From NCBI RefSeq assembly GCF_024679095.1, contig NC_066531.1:6228250-6292249 (forward strand): DNA of 64,000 bases, read 5' to 3'. Each line of letters opens with the position of its first letter. Position 1 is the first letter of the stretch. Below the pieces are notes generated by a model that saw only the letters and a program-made list of their open reading frames with translations, did not search any database and was not told the DNA's origin. Origin of the DNA: Eriocheir sinensis (Eukaryota; Arthropoda; Malacostraca; Decapoda; Varunidae). The position numbers and the translations under genes are program-made. Of the stretch, positions 33,020 through 45,390 are shown piece after piece.

Positions 33020-35695
33020 GGATGAGCATGAGTAGAAAGTCGAGTGCAGCGGGGCCGCGGGAGGGGGGGAGGCATGCAGTTAGCAAGTTCAGAAGAGCAG
33101 TCAGCGTGGAAATATCGATAGAAGATAGAAAGAGAGGCAACATTGCGGCGGAATTTAAGAGGTAGAAGACTATCAGTATGAGGAGGAGAGCTGATGAGAC
33201 GAAGAGCCTTTGCCTCCACTCTGTCCAGAAGAGCTGTGTGAGTGGAGCCCCCCCACACATGAGATGCATACTCCATACGAGGGCGGACAAGGCCCCTGTA
33301 TATGGACAGCAACTGTGCAGGGGAGAAGAACTGGCGGAGACGGTACAGAACGCCCAGCCTCGAGGAAGCTGATTTAGTAAGAGATGAGATATGAAGTTTC
33401 CAGTTGAGATTTTGAGTTAAGGATAGACCGAGGATGTTTAGTGTTGAGGAAGGTGATAGCTGGGTGTTGTCAAAGAATAGGGGAGAGTTGTTTGGAAGAT
33501 TGTGTCGAGTGGATAGGTGGAGAAACTGTGTTTTTGAGGCGTTGAAGGACACCAGGTTCTTCTTGCCCCAATCGGAAATAATAGTAAGGTCTGAGGCTAA
33601 GCGTTCTGCAGCCTCCAGCCTTGAGTCGTTAAGTTCCTGAAGGGTGGGTCTTCTATTAAAAGAAGTTGAATAATGCAGAGTGGAATCATCGGCGTAGGAA
33701 TGGATAGGACAGTTCGTTTTGGAAAGAAGATCATCAATGAACAACAGAAAAGAGTGGGAGATAGGACAGAACCCTGTGGGACACCACTGTTAATAGATTT
33801 AGGGAAGAACAGTGACCGTCTACCACGGCAGAAATAGAACGGTCAGAAAGGAAACTGGAGATAAAGGTACAGAGAGAAGGATAGAAACCGTAGGAGGGTA
33901 GTTTAGAAAGCAAAGATTTGTGCCAGACCCTATCAAAAGCTTTTGATATGTCCAGCGCAATAGCAAAAGTTTCACCGAAACGGCTAAGAGAGGATGACCA
34001 AGAGTCAGTTAAGAAGGCTAGGAGATCACCAGTAGAACGCCCTTGCGGAACCCATACTGGCGATCAGATAGAAGGTCAGAAGTGGAAAGGTGCTTTTGAA
34101 TCTTACGGTTAAGGATTGATTCAAAAGCTTTAGATAGACAAGAAAGTAAAGCAATAGGACGGTAGTTTGAGGGATTGGAGCGGTCACCCTTCTTAGGTAC
34201 AGGCTGTGTGAAGGCATACTTCCAGCAAGAAGGAAAGGTAGATGTTGACAGGCAGAGGCGAAAGAGTTTGACCAGGCAGGGTGACAGCACGGAGGCACAG
34301 TTTTAAGGAAAATAAGAGGCACTCCATCAGGTCTATAATCCTTCTGAGAGTCGAGGCCAGAGAGGGCATATAAAACATCATTCTTAAGAATCTTAATAAC
34401 AGGCATAAAGGAGTCAGACGGGGATGAGTAGGAGGAATATGCCCAGAACCGTCCTAAGTGCAGTTTTTACAAAAAAGTTTGGGAGAAGAGTTCAGCCTTA
34501 GAGATAGATGAGACGGCGGTGCTGCCGTCAGGGTTAAGGAGAGGAGGGAAAGAGGAAGAAGTGATATTGGAGGAGATATTTTTGGCTAGATGCCAGAAGT
34601 CACGGGAAGAGTTAGAGAAAGCAAGGTTTTGACATTTTCTATTAATGAAAGAATTTTTGGTTAGTCGGAGAATAGATTTGGCACGATTTCGGGCAGAAAT
34701 GTAAAGTTCATAATTAGCATTAGTTTGAAGGCTCTGGTATCTTTTGTGAGCTACCTCTCTATCATTGACAGCACGAGAACAAGCGTGATTAAACCAAGGC
34801 TTTTTAGCGTGAGGAGTAGAGAAAGAACGAGGAATGTATGCCTCCATTCCAGAGACAATCACCTCTGTGATGCGCTGAGCACACACAGAGGGGTCTCTAT
34901 CCTGGAAGCAATAATCATTCCACGGGAAATCGGAAAAGTACAATCTCAGGTCGTCCCACCGAGCTGAAGCAAAATGCCAGAAGCATCGCCTCTTCGGTGG
35001 GTCCAGAGGATGTACAGGAGCGATAGGACAGGATGCAGAAATAAGATTGTGATCGGAGGAGCCCAACGGAGAGAACAGTTTGACAGAATAAGCAGAAGGG
35101 TTTGAGGTAAGGAAGAGGTCTAGAATGTTGGGCCGATCTCCAAGACGGTCAGGAATACGTGTAGGGTGCTGGACCAACTGCTCTAGGTCGTTGAGGATAG
35201 CAAAGTTGTAGGCTTGTTCACCAGGATGGTCAGTGAAAGAGGATGAAAGCCAAAGCTGGTGGTGAACATTGAAATCTCCTAGGATGGAGATTTCAGCGAA
35301 GGGAGAGTGGGTCAAGATGTGCTCCACTTTAGAATTCAAATAGTCAAAGAATTTTACATAGTTGGTAGAGTTAGGTGAGAGATAAACAGCACAGATGTAT
35401 TTATTAATAGAATGACAGTGAAGTCTTAACCAGATGGTGGAAAATTCAGAAGAGTCAAGGTCGTGGGCACGAGAGCAAGTGATGTCGTTGCGCACGTAGG
35501 CGCAACATCCAGCTTTGGATTGAAATTTAGGATAGAGATAGTAGGAGGGAACAGAGTAGAGATTGCTGTCAGTAGCCTCAGAAACCTGTGTTTCGGTAAG
35601 GAAGAGAAGGTGAGGTTTAGAGGAGGAGAGATGATGTTCCACAGAATGAAAATTAGAGCGAAGACCGCGAATGTAGAATGATAAAATGTGCTTGT
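33020..35695 (-). mobile_element. Family A (Jockey-like), long copy, endonuclease and RT
   Basis: Minus strand. An open 391-codon stretch 35642-34467 holds the AP endonuclease: [28 protein letters not shown] and [15 protein letters not shown] follows: DGVPLIFLKTVPP-type linker, NYRPIALLSCLSKAFESIL, YGFRKG, then at 33744-33020 MFIDDL, catalytic SYADDSTLHYSTSFN, and YRLRQFFSPAQLLSIYRGLV. RT has frameshifts near 34020 and 33750. The copy is cut at 33020 by element B and resumes at 27715. No ORF1 was found upstream of 35695. Confidence 0.9.
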
Positions 35696-36540
35696 TTATA
35701 AGATCAAATGACTAAAGGACAAAGTACAGTCCTACTGGAGAGGTAATTCAAAATAATATAATATCCAATAGCCTAATCTCGCTCGTGCCGACATCATCAA
35801 AAGTAGCTTTATGTATAGTTCATTTTTTTACAGACTATCCATTACTAACAAGCATATAAAGTTTCGAATGATGAAGTTTAATTATTGAGGATGGTTACCT
35901 ATGAACAAAATACACTGTAATAATTATCATAAACGCACAGTGATGGAACAAAGTAAAGGGTGTGTGAAAAGCCACCCGGGCGGCTCCGGCACCTATAGGC
36001 TATGGCTGAAACGGGAACGGGGAAATTAGGATCATAACCGTACCGCACCGTGCCGTGCCCATGCTCAGGTTACAGGCCAAGACCCTTGTCGTGCAGGAAG
36101 GAGACTTACAGAGCACAAGGTTATTTTAACGAGCAAGTCACGTCTGCCGCAAGGAACGCAAGCGACAAAGGTCCTCAGGATCGAATAATAATTACAAGGG
36201 AAGTGTGACGACGACAGCAAACAACTTACCTTTAGTGAAGACGGAAGATAAATGGTACTCAGAATCCTTATCGTGTGATTTTTATACTAATTTTTTTTTT
36301 TCGAGGATATACTTTGATTACCAATAATGATAAGATAAAATTACCGGCTGAAATACTTGAAAACATCAAGCTTTCTTGCACGCCTGGAGCAGATGCGCAG
36401 TGGTCTAGTGACCGAGTATCTCAAACTTTTAATCAACTTCATTTTCTAAGACGTGAAGAATTAGTCTTCATACAAATGTTCAAACTTTTTGATCGGTAAT
36501 TACCTTGGATATAATGCTGCCAGGTCAGATTATCTGTACG
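35696..36540. other. No recognised gene
   Basis: Unique-looking sequence upstream of the family A endonuclease. A plus-strand frame at 36275-36499 (74 residues, ELVFIQMFKLFDR) has no recognised motif. GTACCGCACCGTGCC near 36042 is a small GC-rich repeat. Confidence 0.5.
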
Positions 36541-36559
36541 CCCTGATCCATTACAAAAG

Positions 36560-37478
36560 TATTTACCTTTTTGTATACAAGAGTCGGCCCAAGGGCGACA
36601 AAAAGTGTAGAAAAAAAAGACCGCTATCTTGTCGCTCCCACAACAGAAGATAATATAGAGTGGCCTAAAGAGAGGTCAATTTCGGATGGAGAGGTGTCTT
36701 GATAAACTCTTTTTGAAAGAGGTCAAGTCATAGGCAGGAGGAAATGCAGTCGAAGGAAGGCTGTACCAGAGTTTACCAGTGTAAGGGCTGAAATAGTGAA
36801 GATGCTGGTTAACTTTTGCATAAGGGGTTTGGACAGTATAGGGATGGGCTAGAGTGGAGAGTCGAGTGCAGCGAGGCCGCGGGAAGGGGGGGAGGCATGC
36901 GGTTAGCAAGTTCAGAAGAGCAGTCAGCATGAAAATATCGATAGAGAGGCAACATGGTGGCGGAATTTCAAAGGTAGACGAGACTATCAGTAAGAGGAAT
37001 AGAGCTGATGAGACGAAGAGCCGAAGGGCCGCTTTCACAGTCACTTTGTTTGTTTTGATCGTTACTAATGGCGGCGATCGACGCTATAGTTTTCAACATG
37101 AAACTGGCCTATGGGGTAGTGTCAGCTGCAGAGGAAGCAAGCGGTGTTGAGTGTGTGTGCCAAGGTGCGGCGCTAGGCTAACCCCGCAGCCGCCACTACC
37201 CCATCGGCCAGATTTACGTGGAAATACTATAGCAGCGATCGCCGCCATTGCTAACGATTAAAACAAACAATATGACTGTGAAAGCGGCCCGTAGACTCCA
37301 CTCTGTCCAGAAGAGCTGTGTATGTAGAGCTCCCCCACACGTAAGATGCATACGAGGGCGGACAAGGCCTCTATAAATGGAAAGCATATGTGCGGAGAAC
37401 TGCCGTGGACGATACAGAACGCCCAACCTCGAGGAAGCTGATTTAGTAAGAGAGGAGATGTGAAGTTTCCAGTTACAC
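36560..37478 (-). mobile_element. Family A fragment with MITE inside
   Basis: Minus-strand 37044-36676 encodes LRLFVSSALFLLL and the C-terminal tail (NQHLHYFSPYTGKLWYSLPS); 37480-37291 carries the upstream RT tail. The two parts are contiguous in other family A copies and are split here by the palindromic MITE at 37026-37290. Confidence 0.82.
37026..37290. mobile_element. Palindromic MITE
   Basis: Starts GGGCCGCTTTCACAGTCA and ends TGACTGTGAAAGCGGCCC-type. The arms pair for about 54 bp at high identity and loosely for about 110 bp in total (tggggtagtg against cactacccca). No ORF. The GGGCCGCTTTCACA-type ends resemble those of Harbinger/ISL2EU-like elements, an inference from family memory only. 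Confidence 0.85.
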
Positions 37479-37490
37479 ACACACACACAC

Positions 37491-37561
<71 letters not shown>
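37476..37561. repeat. (AC)n then (AG)n microsatellite
   Basis: Short AC run, then about 34 AG units. Confidence 0.95.
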
Positions 37562-37565
<4 letters not shown>

Positions 37566-37657
37566 AATTCATCAGCAACCCCAGTCTCCACCCGATAGTG
37601 ATAATTTGGATATAGCCTGAAAGTTTCAAGTTAAAAGATCTTACACTTTTTTTTTTT

Positions 37658-37757
37658 NNNNNNNNNNNNNNNNNNNNNNNNNNNNNNNNNNNNNNNNNNN
37701 NNNNNNNNNNNNNNNNNNNNNNNNNNNNNNNNNNNNNNNNNNNNNNNNNNNNNNNNN
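37658..37757. other. Assembly gap (100 N)
   Basis: Exactly 100 N, the usual arbitrary scaffold gap; linkage across it is not shown by sequence. Confidence 1.
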
Positions 37758-38097
37758 AAAAATTAAAAAAAATTTTTATTCGCTTATTGGAGGCTAATAT
37801 GACCGGCCTTTAATTCCCAGCAATGTTTAAAGGCCGCGTGACAGTTTAAAGGTCCCAACTGTTAGTTTAAAAGGCTGCCCAGCTGTCAGATCTGTCAAAT
37901 ACCTTTAAAAATCGTGAATACAGTAATTTTTCTCGAAAATTACGCAAAAAAAATAGTTTATTTTAGTCTCACCTCCTTTACATACGTTTTCTCAAAGCTA
38001 TCCCTTTGAGAGAACGGGATTGTGACCTGTGAAGAGGAAGGGGAAGCCACAGAAGCTGATAAGGAGTTTGTTTACAAGCTTGTGAAGGACATTTACT

Positions 38098-38463
38098 GTG
38101 TTTTTCTGCTCTCTACCTATATTTTCGAGGATGGGAAGGAGAAAGAAAAGTCTGGTGAGGCTTCAGAAGTCTCATAAGGAGTGGGTTGAGAGAAAACACC
38201 TTGAAGATCAGCCCTCTACATCAAGCTCTGCTAATGTGAGTACCTCTGATGATATTCTCCTGCCAAGCACTTCAGTTGAAGTCCTTGAAGGAGATACAAG
38301 TACTCTAGAGAAGAGAATGTCACTTATAAGAGATGTTATAGGTGACAAAGCTATGCAGATAAAGCACAAATCTCCACACCGAAGAAGCGCAAGAGGGAAG
38401 CAACTGATGACAACTATGCTCCAGGAGAGTTTTAGTGTTGTATTGGGTTGGATTAGCAGTTGA
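38098..38463 (+). CDS. Unrecognised short protein
   Basis: 122 codons, or 112 if translation starts at MGRRKKSLVRLQKSHKEW. A basic N-terminus is followed by a Ser/Thr-rich acidic segment (PSTSSSANVSTSDD) and a short basic patch. It could be the N-terminus of a transposon protein or chance; I do not recognise a family. The surrounding 37760-39000 is AT-rich with no other frame I can support. Confidence 0.3.
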   Translation: MFFCSLPIFSRMGRRKKSLVRLQKSHKEWVERKHLEDQPSTSSSANVSTSDDILLPSTSVEVLEGDTSTLEKRMSLIRDVIGDKAMQIKHKSPHRRSARGKQLMTTMLQESFSVVLGWISS

Positions 38464-39039
38464 GTGAAGGGAAGGAGCCCACCACTGGTACAAAACACCC
38501 TTGATGATGAAACTGCTTTCCGAGAACCACATTAGTGAGGTGCCTTATGTACCGGTAAAGGCTCATTAGGTTAGAAACACTGTATGATATTGATTTACTT
38601 ACATATGATCAGGTGTGCCCAGAAGTACTTCCATACCAAAATTCATAGTTGTATAGCAAAAAGAAATATAGTTATTAAAGAAATTGGAAACTTTTTCTTT
38701 TTTTAGCTCTCCTGAAAAAAAGCAGTTTTTCAAACTAAAAATGCTATTTTGTCCCTATTTATGAACCGATTTTCATGAAACAGAGTGCATTTTAAAGATC
38801 AAGAAGTTTGCAACAGCTTGTCGAGGGCCTTTTTTGTCTATTATTTTTTTATATATTTTTTTGTTAATTTTGTTTTATTCTTCTTAGTTACTTTTTTTAA
38901 AATTCAGATAAAGAAAATCAATAACCTAAATAATAAATCTGCCCTCGGGATCTTATTAGAAATGCATTGAAATATAACATATTCGAAAACCATGACCGTC
39001 ACTGAAAAAATGAAAGAGAAATAGACCTATCCGTTAACA

Positions 39040-39330
39040 TGTAAAAGGTGGGGGTAGAAACCTCCCTTAATGGTTTCACGAATGTAGACAGAACAAAATT
39101 GTTTATGATCGATGACACTTTGCGAACGAGGAACAATGGCACAAAACTCAAATGTAGACAAGTAAACTCAGACTGCACCAAATTTTTCTTCACCAACGTT
39201 GCAGTGCGAGAATGGAATAAGCTCCCACCATCAGTGGTCCAGTGTAACACGATTGACTCCTTTAAAAACAAGCTCGACCGTCACTTCCTTGAACTTAATA
39301 TTAACTAGAGTAGAAAAGCAACGTTTTGGA
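39040..39330 (+). mobile_element. CR1-like RT C-terminal fragment
   Basis: 86 open codons with RTRNNGTKLKCRQ, TKFFFTNVAVREWNKLP and DSFKNKLDRHFLE, the usual end of CR1-type RT proteins, distinct from families B, C and D. Confidence 0.75.
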
Positions 39331-39426
39331 GCCATCTGATTAATGTAAAATCACTTAGGTTTAAGGACAGACCACCTAGTCTGGACCATGGGGTCTGTGT
39401 GGTCTGATTTTCTATGTAAATCTCTG

Positions 39427-39533
<107 letters not shown>

Positions 39534-39544
39534 GCGAGAAGCGA

Positions 39545-40300
39545 AGTAACACAAATAAAAGTCCACCTTGGTTTAATAGCGAAATTAAACTTTCGGTTAA
39601 CGAGAGAAAATTGTCTTACAGGCTAAAGAAAGAGCAAAACACGCCCGAAAACATTAGACTTAATCTTGGAGCCAGGCGGCGAGTAAAAAGATTAGTATGT
39701 CAGGCAAAGCGGAGAGATGAAGAAAGCCTTGCAGACAACTGTAAATCCGAAATCTTTCTTCGGTTATATAAACAACAGGAAGGCGATCAGAAGTCGAATT
39801 GGACCTCTAACAAACAGTGACGGTGAACTAATGACTGACAGCCAACATGTTGCGAATATATTAAACAATTACTTTTCCTCGGTATTTAATACTAGCAGTC
39901 TTCCCACCACTACCACCAACACCAGCTACGACAACAGTACTAACGTAAATCTCGTTCATGCATTGCCTAACTTTGTAATAACTGCCGATGAAGTCCTAAA
40001 AGCTCTCCAATTCCATAAAACAAATAAAAGTCCCGGACCTGTCAGAGTATATCCTCTACTGCTTAAAGAAACAAAGAGCAAAATACGCTCCTCTCTCACA
40101 AGGCATCGTCCGTTCTTATTGGAAAAAGGCTAACATAACACCGATTTTTAAGAAAGGAGACAAAAAAAAAAGTAATTACCGGCCTATTAGTCTAACTTTA
40201 GTTGTAGGTAAGTTACTCGAGAGCATAATTAGCGACAAAATTGTGAGTTACCTTGAAAGCCACTCATTAATAAATGATTCACAACATGGCTTCCGTAACA
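39545..40300 (+). mobile_element. CR1-like fragment (linker and RT start)
   Basis: Plus strand: WFNSEIKLSVNERK, frameshift near 39740, NPKSFFGYINNRKAIRS, NNYFSSVFN, TADEVLKALQFHKTNKSPGP, ITPIFKKGDKK, NYRPISLTLVVGKLLESII and SQHGFRNK. Truncated at both ends, just upstream of element C in the opposite direction. Confidence 0.8.
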
Positions 40301-40389
40301 AAATATCAAAGGAACACAAAGGAAGAACAAACAACAGCAGATCTACGGGTCCTTACGAGGCTCTTTGTGACAAGCTACACTAACTATCT

Positions 40390-41738
40390 AATCAAAGGTG
40401 GAAGATGAAGGACAGCAAAGGCGAAGGCTCCTCCCCACCCCCCCATCCAAAGCTGGCAGGAAAGGAAAAAGAACCATGCAGCATGGAAAAACTGCATGGA
40501 AATTATGTATGAAAGAGGAAAGAACTACCATTACTGCTACCACTAACCGGGCGATAAAAGCGGACAAGGACACAAGTATTCGAAAGAACTTAACGTTATT
40601 ACGACAATGAGTAATATCTTAGTTGCTGGTTGAATTCAAAATACTTGTCTAATCTATTCTTGAAGGCCGTAACTGTTGTACTATCAACGACATCACAGGG
40701 TAGAGAGTTCCAAACATTAACAACTCGATTGAAGAAGAAGTGTTTAGCTTCGTGCGACGAAAATCTTTTACCACTTATCTTCAAATTGTGATTCCTTCTT
40801 GTTCTATTTGATCGATCAATTGTAAAGTAATCTTCCCCATTAATATCACTGAATCCATTAAACATTTTAAACACTTCTATTAGATCGCCTCGCATTCTTC
40901 GTTTTGATAGGCTGAATAAATTTACTTCTTTAAGCTTTTGTTCATATGATAAATTTCTCAACCTAGGAATCATCTTTGTTACTCTTCGTTGAACCTGTTC
41001 CAGTTTTTCTATGTCTTTTCTGTAATAGGGAGACCAAAACTGTACACAGTACTCTAGATGGGGTCGAACCAACGAATTATACAGTTTTAATATTACTTTT
41101 TCCGATTTATTATTAAAGACTCGTCCGACGATGCCAACCAATTTGTTTGCAGTTTTAATAACCTCTGAACAATGCTGACCGGGCTTTAAATCGCTTGATA
41201 TAGTGATTCTAAGATCCTTTTCTTCACTTACTGCAAAAAGTTGTTGGCCATTCATTACGTACCGAACGCGATTGTTATTTTTTCCGATGTGCAACACTTT
41301 ACATTTGTCAATGTTAAATTTCATTTGCCATTGATTGGCCCAACGTGCAAGTCGATCTAGATCTGATTGTAAAGCTTCTTCGTCGAGTGTCGCAGTTACT
41401 TTACTAGCAATTTTTGTGTCATCAGCAAATTTTGATACTTTGCAAGTGAACCCATCATCGATATCATTAACATAAATTAAGAAGAGCATGGGGCCAAGCA
41501 CTGATCCTTGAGGTACGCCGCTTCTGACATCGAGCCAGTTAGATGTAACACCGTTTAGAACTACTCTCTGTTTCCGCTCAGAGAGCCAGTCCACAAGCCA
41601 ATTGTGAATGTTACCCGAGATACCGTGCGCCAATAGTTTGCTGAGCAATCGTTGGTGGGGGACCTTATCAAATGCCTTTTGAAAATCCAGATATGATATC
41701 TACTGATCTGTTTTCATCGAACACCTCAAAAATATAAT
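40390..41738 (-). mobile_element. CR1-like element C, RT palm to 3' end
   Basis: The open frame 41648-40599 (349 codons) encodes LLSKLLAHGISGNIHNWL, RSGVPQGSVLGPMLFLIYVN, catalytic KFADDTKIAS, VRPHLEYCVQFWSPYYRKDI and RRVTKMIPRLRNLSYEQKL, ending LRYYSLS. The 3' UTR extends to about 40390. The upstream part lies beyond an inserted I-like fragment at 44012. Confidence 0.88.
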
Positions 41739-43999
41739 AAAGGTGCGCTCCACTTCGGATGCTCTTTTATCTTTGGAGTCCTCAGTTTGTGAGGCGTTTG
41801 CCAATAATCACCACCAGGTGACCTTGTTTTTTGATCTGGAGAAGGCCTATGACACCGCTTGGTGTCATGGAATTTTACTAAACCTGTTTGAGTTTGGTTT
41901 TCGTGGCCGTCTCCCTGTTTTTATTCAGTAGTTTTTATCTCATCGTCTTTTACGGGTTAGAGTGGGGAGTACTCTTTCCGAGGTTTGTCCACTTGAGGAT
42001 GATGTACCGCAGGGAAGTATTCTCAGTGTTACGCTATTTGCTGTGGCTATTAATGGAGTCGTTGGTGTCCTGCCTGATGGAGTTCATAGCTCCTTATATG
42101 TAGACGATTTATCCATTTCGTTTTCTGCGGCAAGGATGTCGTTGATTGAACGAAAACTGCAATTGACTATTAATAGAGTTGCCAATTGGGCAAATACGCG
42201 CGGCTTTCGATTTTCGTCCTCAAAGACAGTAGCTATGCATTTCTGTCGTCTTCGAGGCGTTCATCCGGACCCTGACTTATATCTTGGTAATAGGCGACTG
42301 TCCTGTGTAGAGACGACTCGTTACCTCGGCCTTTTATTTGGTAGCCGCCTAACCTGGGTGCCTCATTTACGTTACGTTAAGGCGGCTTGTCAGAAAGCCC
42401 TGTCCCTCCTTCGTGTTTTACCTCATACCTCTTGGGGTGCAGACAGGGACACGCTACTCCTCCTCCACAGAAAACTCATCCTTTCCAAGTTGGAATATGG
42501 CTACGAGGTATACTCCTCCACCAAGGAGGCTCGCCTACGCGTGTTGGACTCAGTACATCACGCCGGGGTCCGCTTGGCTACTGGTGCATTCCGGTCTTCA
42601 CCGATACCTAGCCTCCTCGTGGATGCTGGCGTCCTGCCTCTGGATTTGAGACGCCAGTCTTCTCTATTCCGTTGCTGGTTCCGCGTCCAACGCCTTCCAG
42701 AATCAGTTCCTTGTGTGTCAATTTTGCGGGATTCCCGTTCGCCTGCATATGATGAGCGACATAGTCTCCCTAAACCTTTTGGGTTTCGGGTAGCGTCTGC
42801 CATGACACCGTTGTCTTTCCCTCCCATTCCTATCTGCCCTTATCGAGTACCTAAGGTTGGATACTGGCAGTTGCCCGGTGTATCCGTGTGTTCTCCCACT
42901 ATAGATAGTAAGAGGGATTTACCGCCATATGCGTCCCGAGCCTTATTTTTAGAGCATTTCACTGAACACTCGGACTCCATCCCTGTCTTTACTGATGGCT
43001 CTAAATTGGATGCTGGAGTTGGCTTTGATGTTGTGATCCCCTCCTTCTGTCGGGGAGGTAGTCTTTCTTCTGTTGCTTCTGTATTTACTGCAGAGCTGTC
43101 TGCAATAGTCCTCTTTTTACAGATTATTTTTACCCTTCCTGTGGACTCTTTTATGATTTTTAGTGATTCTCGTAGCGCTCTTTCTGCGCTGGGCTCCTTT
43201 ACTCCCTCTGTTAATCCCCTAGTTTTATCTGCTCTCGAGTGGCTGTATTTGCTCAGCAACAGGGGATATCGCGTTGGGTTTTGTTGGGTTCCAGGACACG
43301 TTGGCGTACACGGGAACGAACGAGCTGATGGACTTGCACAGGAGGCAGCAACTAGAGCTGCCCCTCCTAGTGCTGTCCCATGTGAAGATATGTTTCCAGA
43401 GATTCGCAAGGCAATTCTTGCCAGTTGGCAGGAGAGGTGGAATGCTCGGGGTGCGATTCCAAAATGGGAGAGATTACCAGGACTGTGTCTCGTCCTTGGT
43501 CATACGAAAGTGTCCGTGACCGTCGCTCGCAGACAGCCTTGACCCGTCTTCGGACGGGTCATACGCGTCTAACACATGGTTACCTCATGTCCCGGGGAGT
43601 GCAGCCTTATTGTGATGACTGCTTGGTTCCCCTGACCGTGCGGCACTTGCTGGTCGAGTGCCCCAGTTTGGGGGACCTGCGAGTGCGATACCTGTCGCAG
43701 TGTCGGGGAGAAGACGGATCATTCCGTCTCTCGCTGATGCTGGGAGGGAGATGCCTTTCCCCGGGACATGAGGTACTTCTCTTTATGGAGAAGGCTGGCC
43801 TTCTCCATGAGTTATGACCGTTTTCTGTGTGATTTGTTTCGTCTCGTTTTGTTTGGCTTTGCTCTTAGTTTACTTTTTTAGGTTCCTTTTTTAGCCCTTT
43901 TAGTTTAGTTTTTCTTTTCCTTTTTTAGTTTTTAACTCATTGAATGCGGCGCCATATGACCCTGGCTGTTGCGGCGCCTAATTTAAATCAATCAATCAA
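41739..43999 (+). mobile_element. I-like non-LTR fragment with RNase H, inserted in element C
   Basis: Plus strand. 41743-41931 gives DLEKAYDTAWCHGILLNL. 41962-43542 (526 open codons) gives DDVPQGSILSVTLFAVAING, SLYVDDLSISF (catalytic), then an RNase H domain: VFTDGSKLDAGVG, FTAELSAIV, MIFSDSRSALSAL and WVPGHVGVHGNERADGLA. After a frameshift a CCHC-like YCDDCLVPLTVRHLLVEC ends the protein near 43817. The 3' tail is (ATCA)n. The repeated TCAAAAATATAAT at 41726-41738 and 44000-44012 is its target duplication. It is 5'-truncated; RNase H places it in the I/Nimb/R1 group. Confidence 0.88.
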
Positions 44000-45390
44000 T
44001 CAAAAATATAATGAAAAAAATCAAGTAAGTTAGTTAAACACGAACGTTTACTACGGAAGCCATGTTGCGAATTATGTATTATATTATTTTCTTCGAAGAA
44101 CTTCACCATATTGTCGCGAATGATAGTCTCCATTAACTTACAAACAATCGATGTCAGGCTAATTGGTCGATAGTTTCCTGGATGAGACTTGTCCCCCTTT
44201 TTGAAAATTGGTGTGACATTTGCAAGTTTCCAATTCGACGGAACTTTTCCAGCTGTTAAAGATTTATTGAATATGATGGAGAGCAGTTTACAAATTTGAT
44301 GTTTGATTTTTTTTAAGACCCTTGGGATAATTTTGTCTGGACCAGGAGCTTTGCTTACTTTAATCTTTTCAATTGTGCGTAAAATGTCACTTTCTACAAT
44401 GAGCACGCCACTTAACATCTTTTCGGTCCTTCTAACCTCCGGCGGTTGAGGTGATAAACAATCTTCGTCGGTAAATACGGATGCGAAAAAGTTATTTAGG
44501 ATTGTAGCCATTTCATTTTCATCGTTCATGTGGTTACCATTATCATTAACAAGTGGTGCGACACCGCAAGTGAGTGACTTTTTATTATTTACATAGCTAA
44601 AAAATTCTTTAGGATTAGATTTACTCGTTTCCGCTATATATTCTTCAAGATTTTTCTTGCTTCGTTTTATTAATTTCTTGGTTTCACGGCGAATTCTGTC
44701 CAACTCTAATTTGTCAGCCTCACTCTGAGTTGATATGTATCTACTGTATACGCGTTTTTTTAAAAAATAGGCTATTTTGAATTTCGTTATTCCACCATTT
44801 GGGTTTCTGCATAAAAGCTGAACGTCTGTTACGATAGGGTACGCATATGCTTATGACATTGTTCAATATTGTGGTGAAGGCCCCCCAAGATTTATCAATG
44901 TCTGTTTCCGCCGAGATTTCAGTCCAGTCAGAATTATTTAGAATTGATCGGAGTCTTACGAAATTCGCTCTCTGATAATCAGGCACCTTTTCTTTACTAG
45001 GAGTTACTTTACTTTCTTTCATATTGATGCTGAATGTGATTGTTCGGTGATCGCTAGAACTAAAAATTGGACCAACATTTACTTCGTTAACTAGATCAGC
45101 TGTCGTTGAAAAGATAAGGTCATATTATTTTATTATTTTCCCGAGTCGGTTCTTGAACGTGTTGATGCAAATCACTTTCTTGTAAATTTGTGTACAGGTC
45201 GAGCCCTGTATGACAGTTCAACGGTTCACCCCATCTTTTCACTGGCAAGTTAAAGTCCCCAACAATTACTGCCTCGCAACTGCTACTTGTTTCTAATAAA
45301 AATTCACTTAATGCGTGGTCGATATCAAGAGTCTGCCGTGGCGGTCTGTAGATATGTCTAATTACTATTTTACGAGATTTATTTTTAATT

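Noticed and set aside
42840..43409. 189-codon minus-strand frame
   Set aside because: Antisense shadow of the RNase H region of the I-like fragment.
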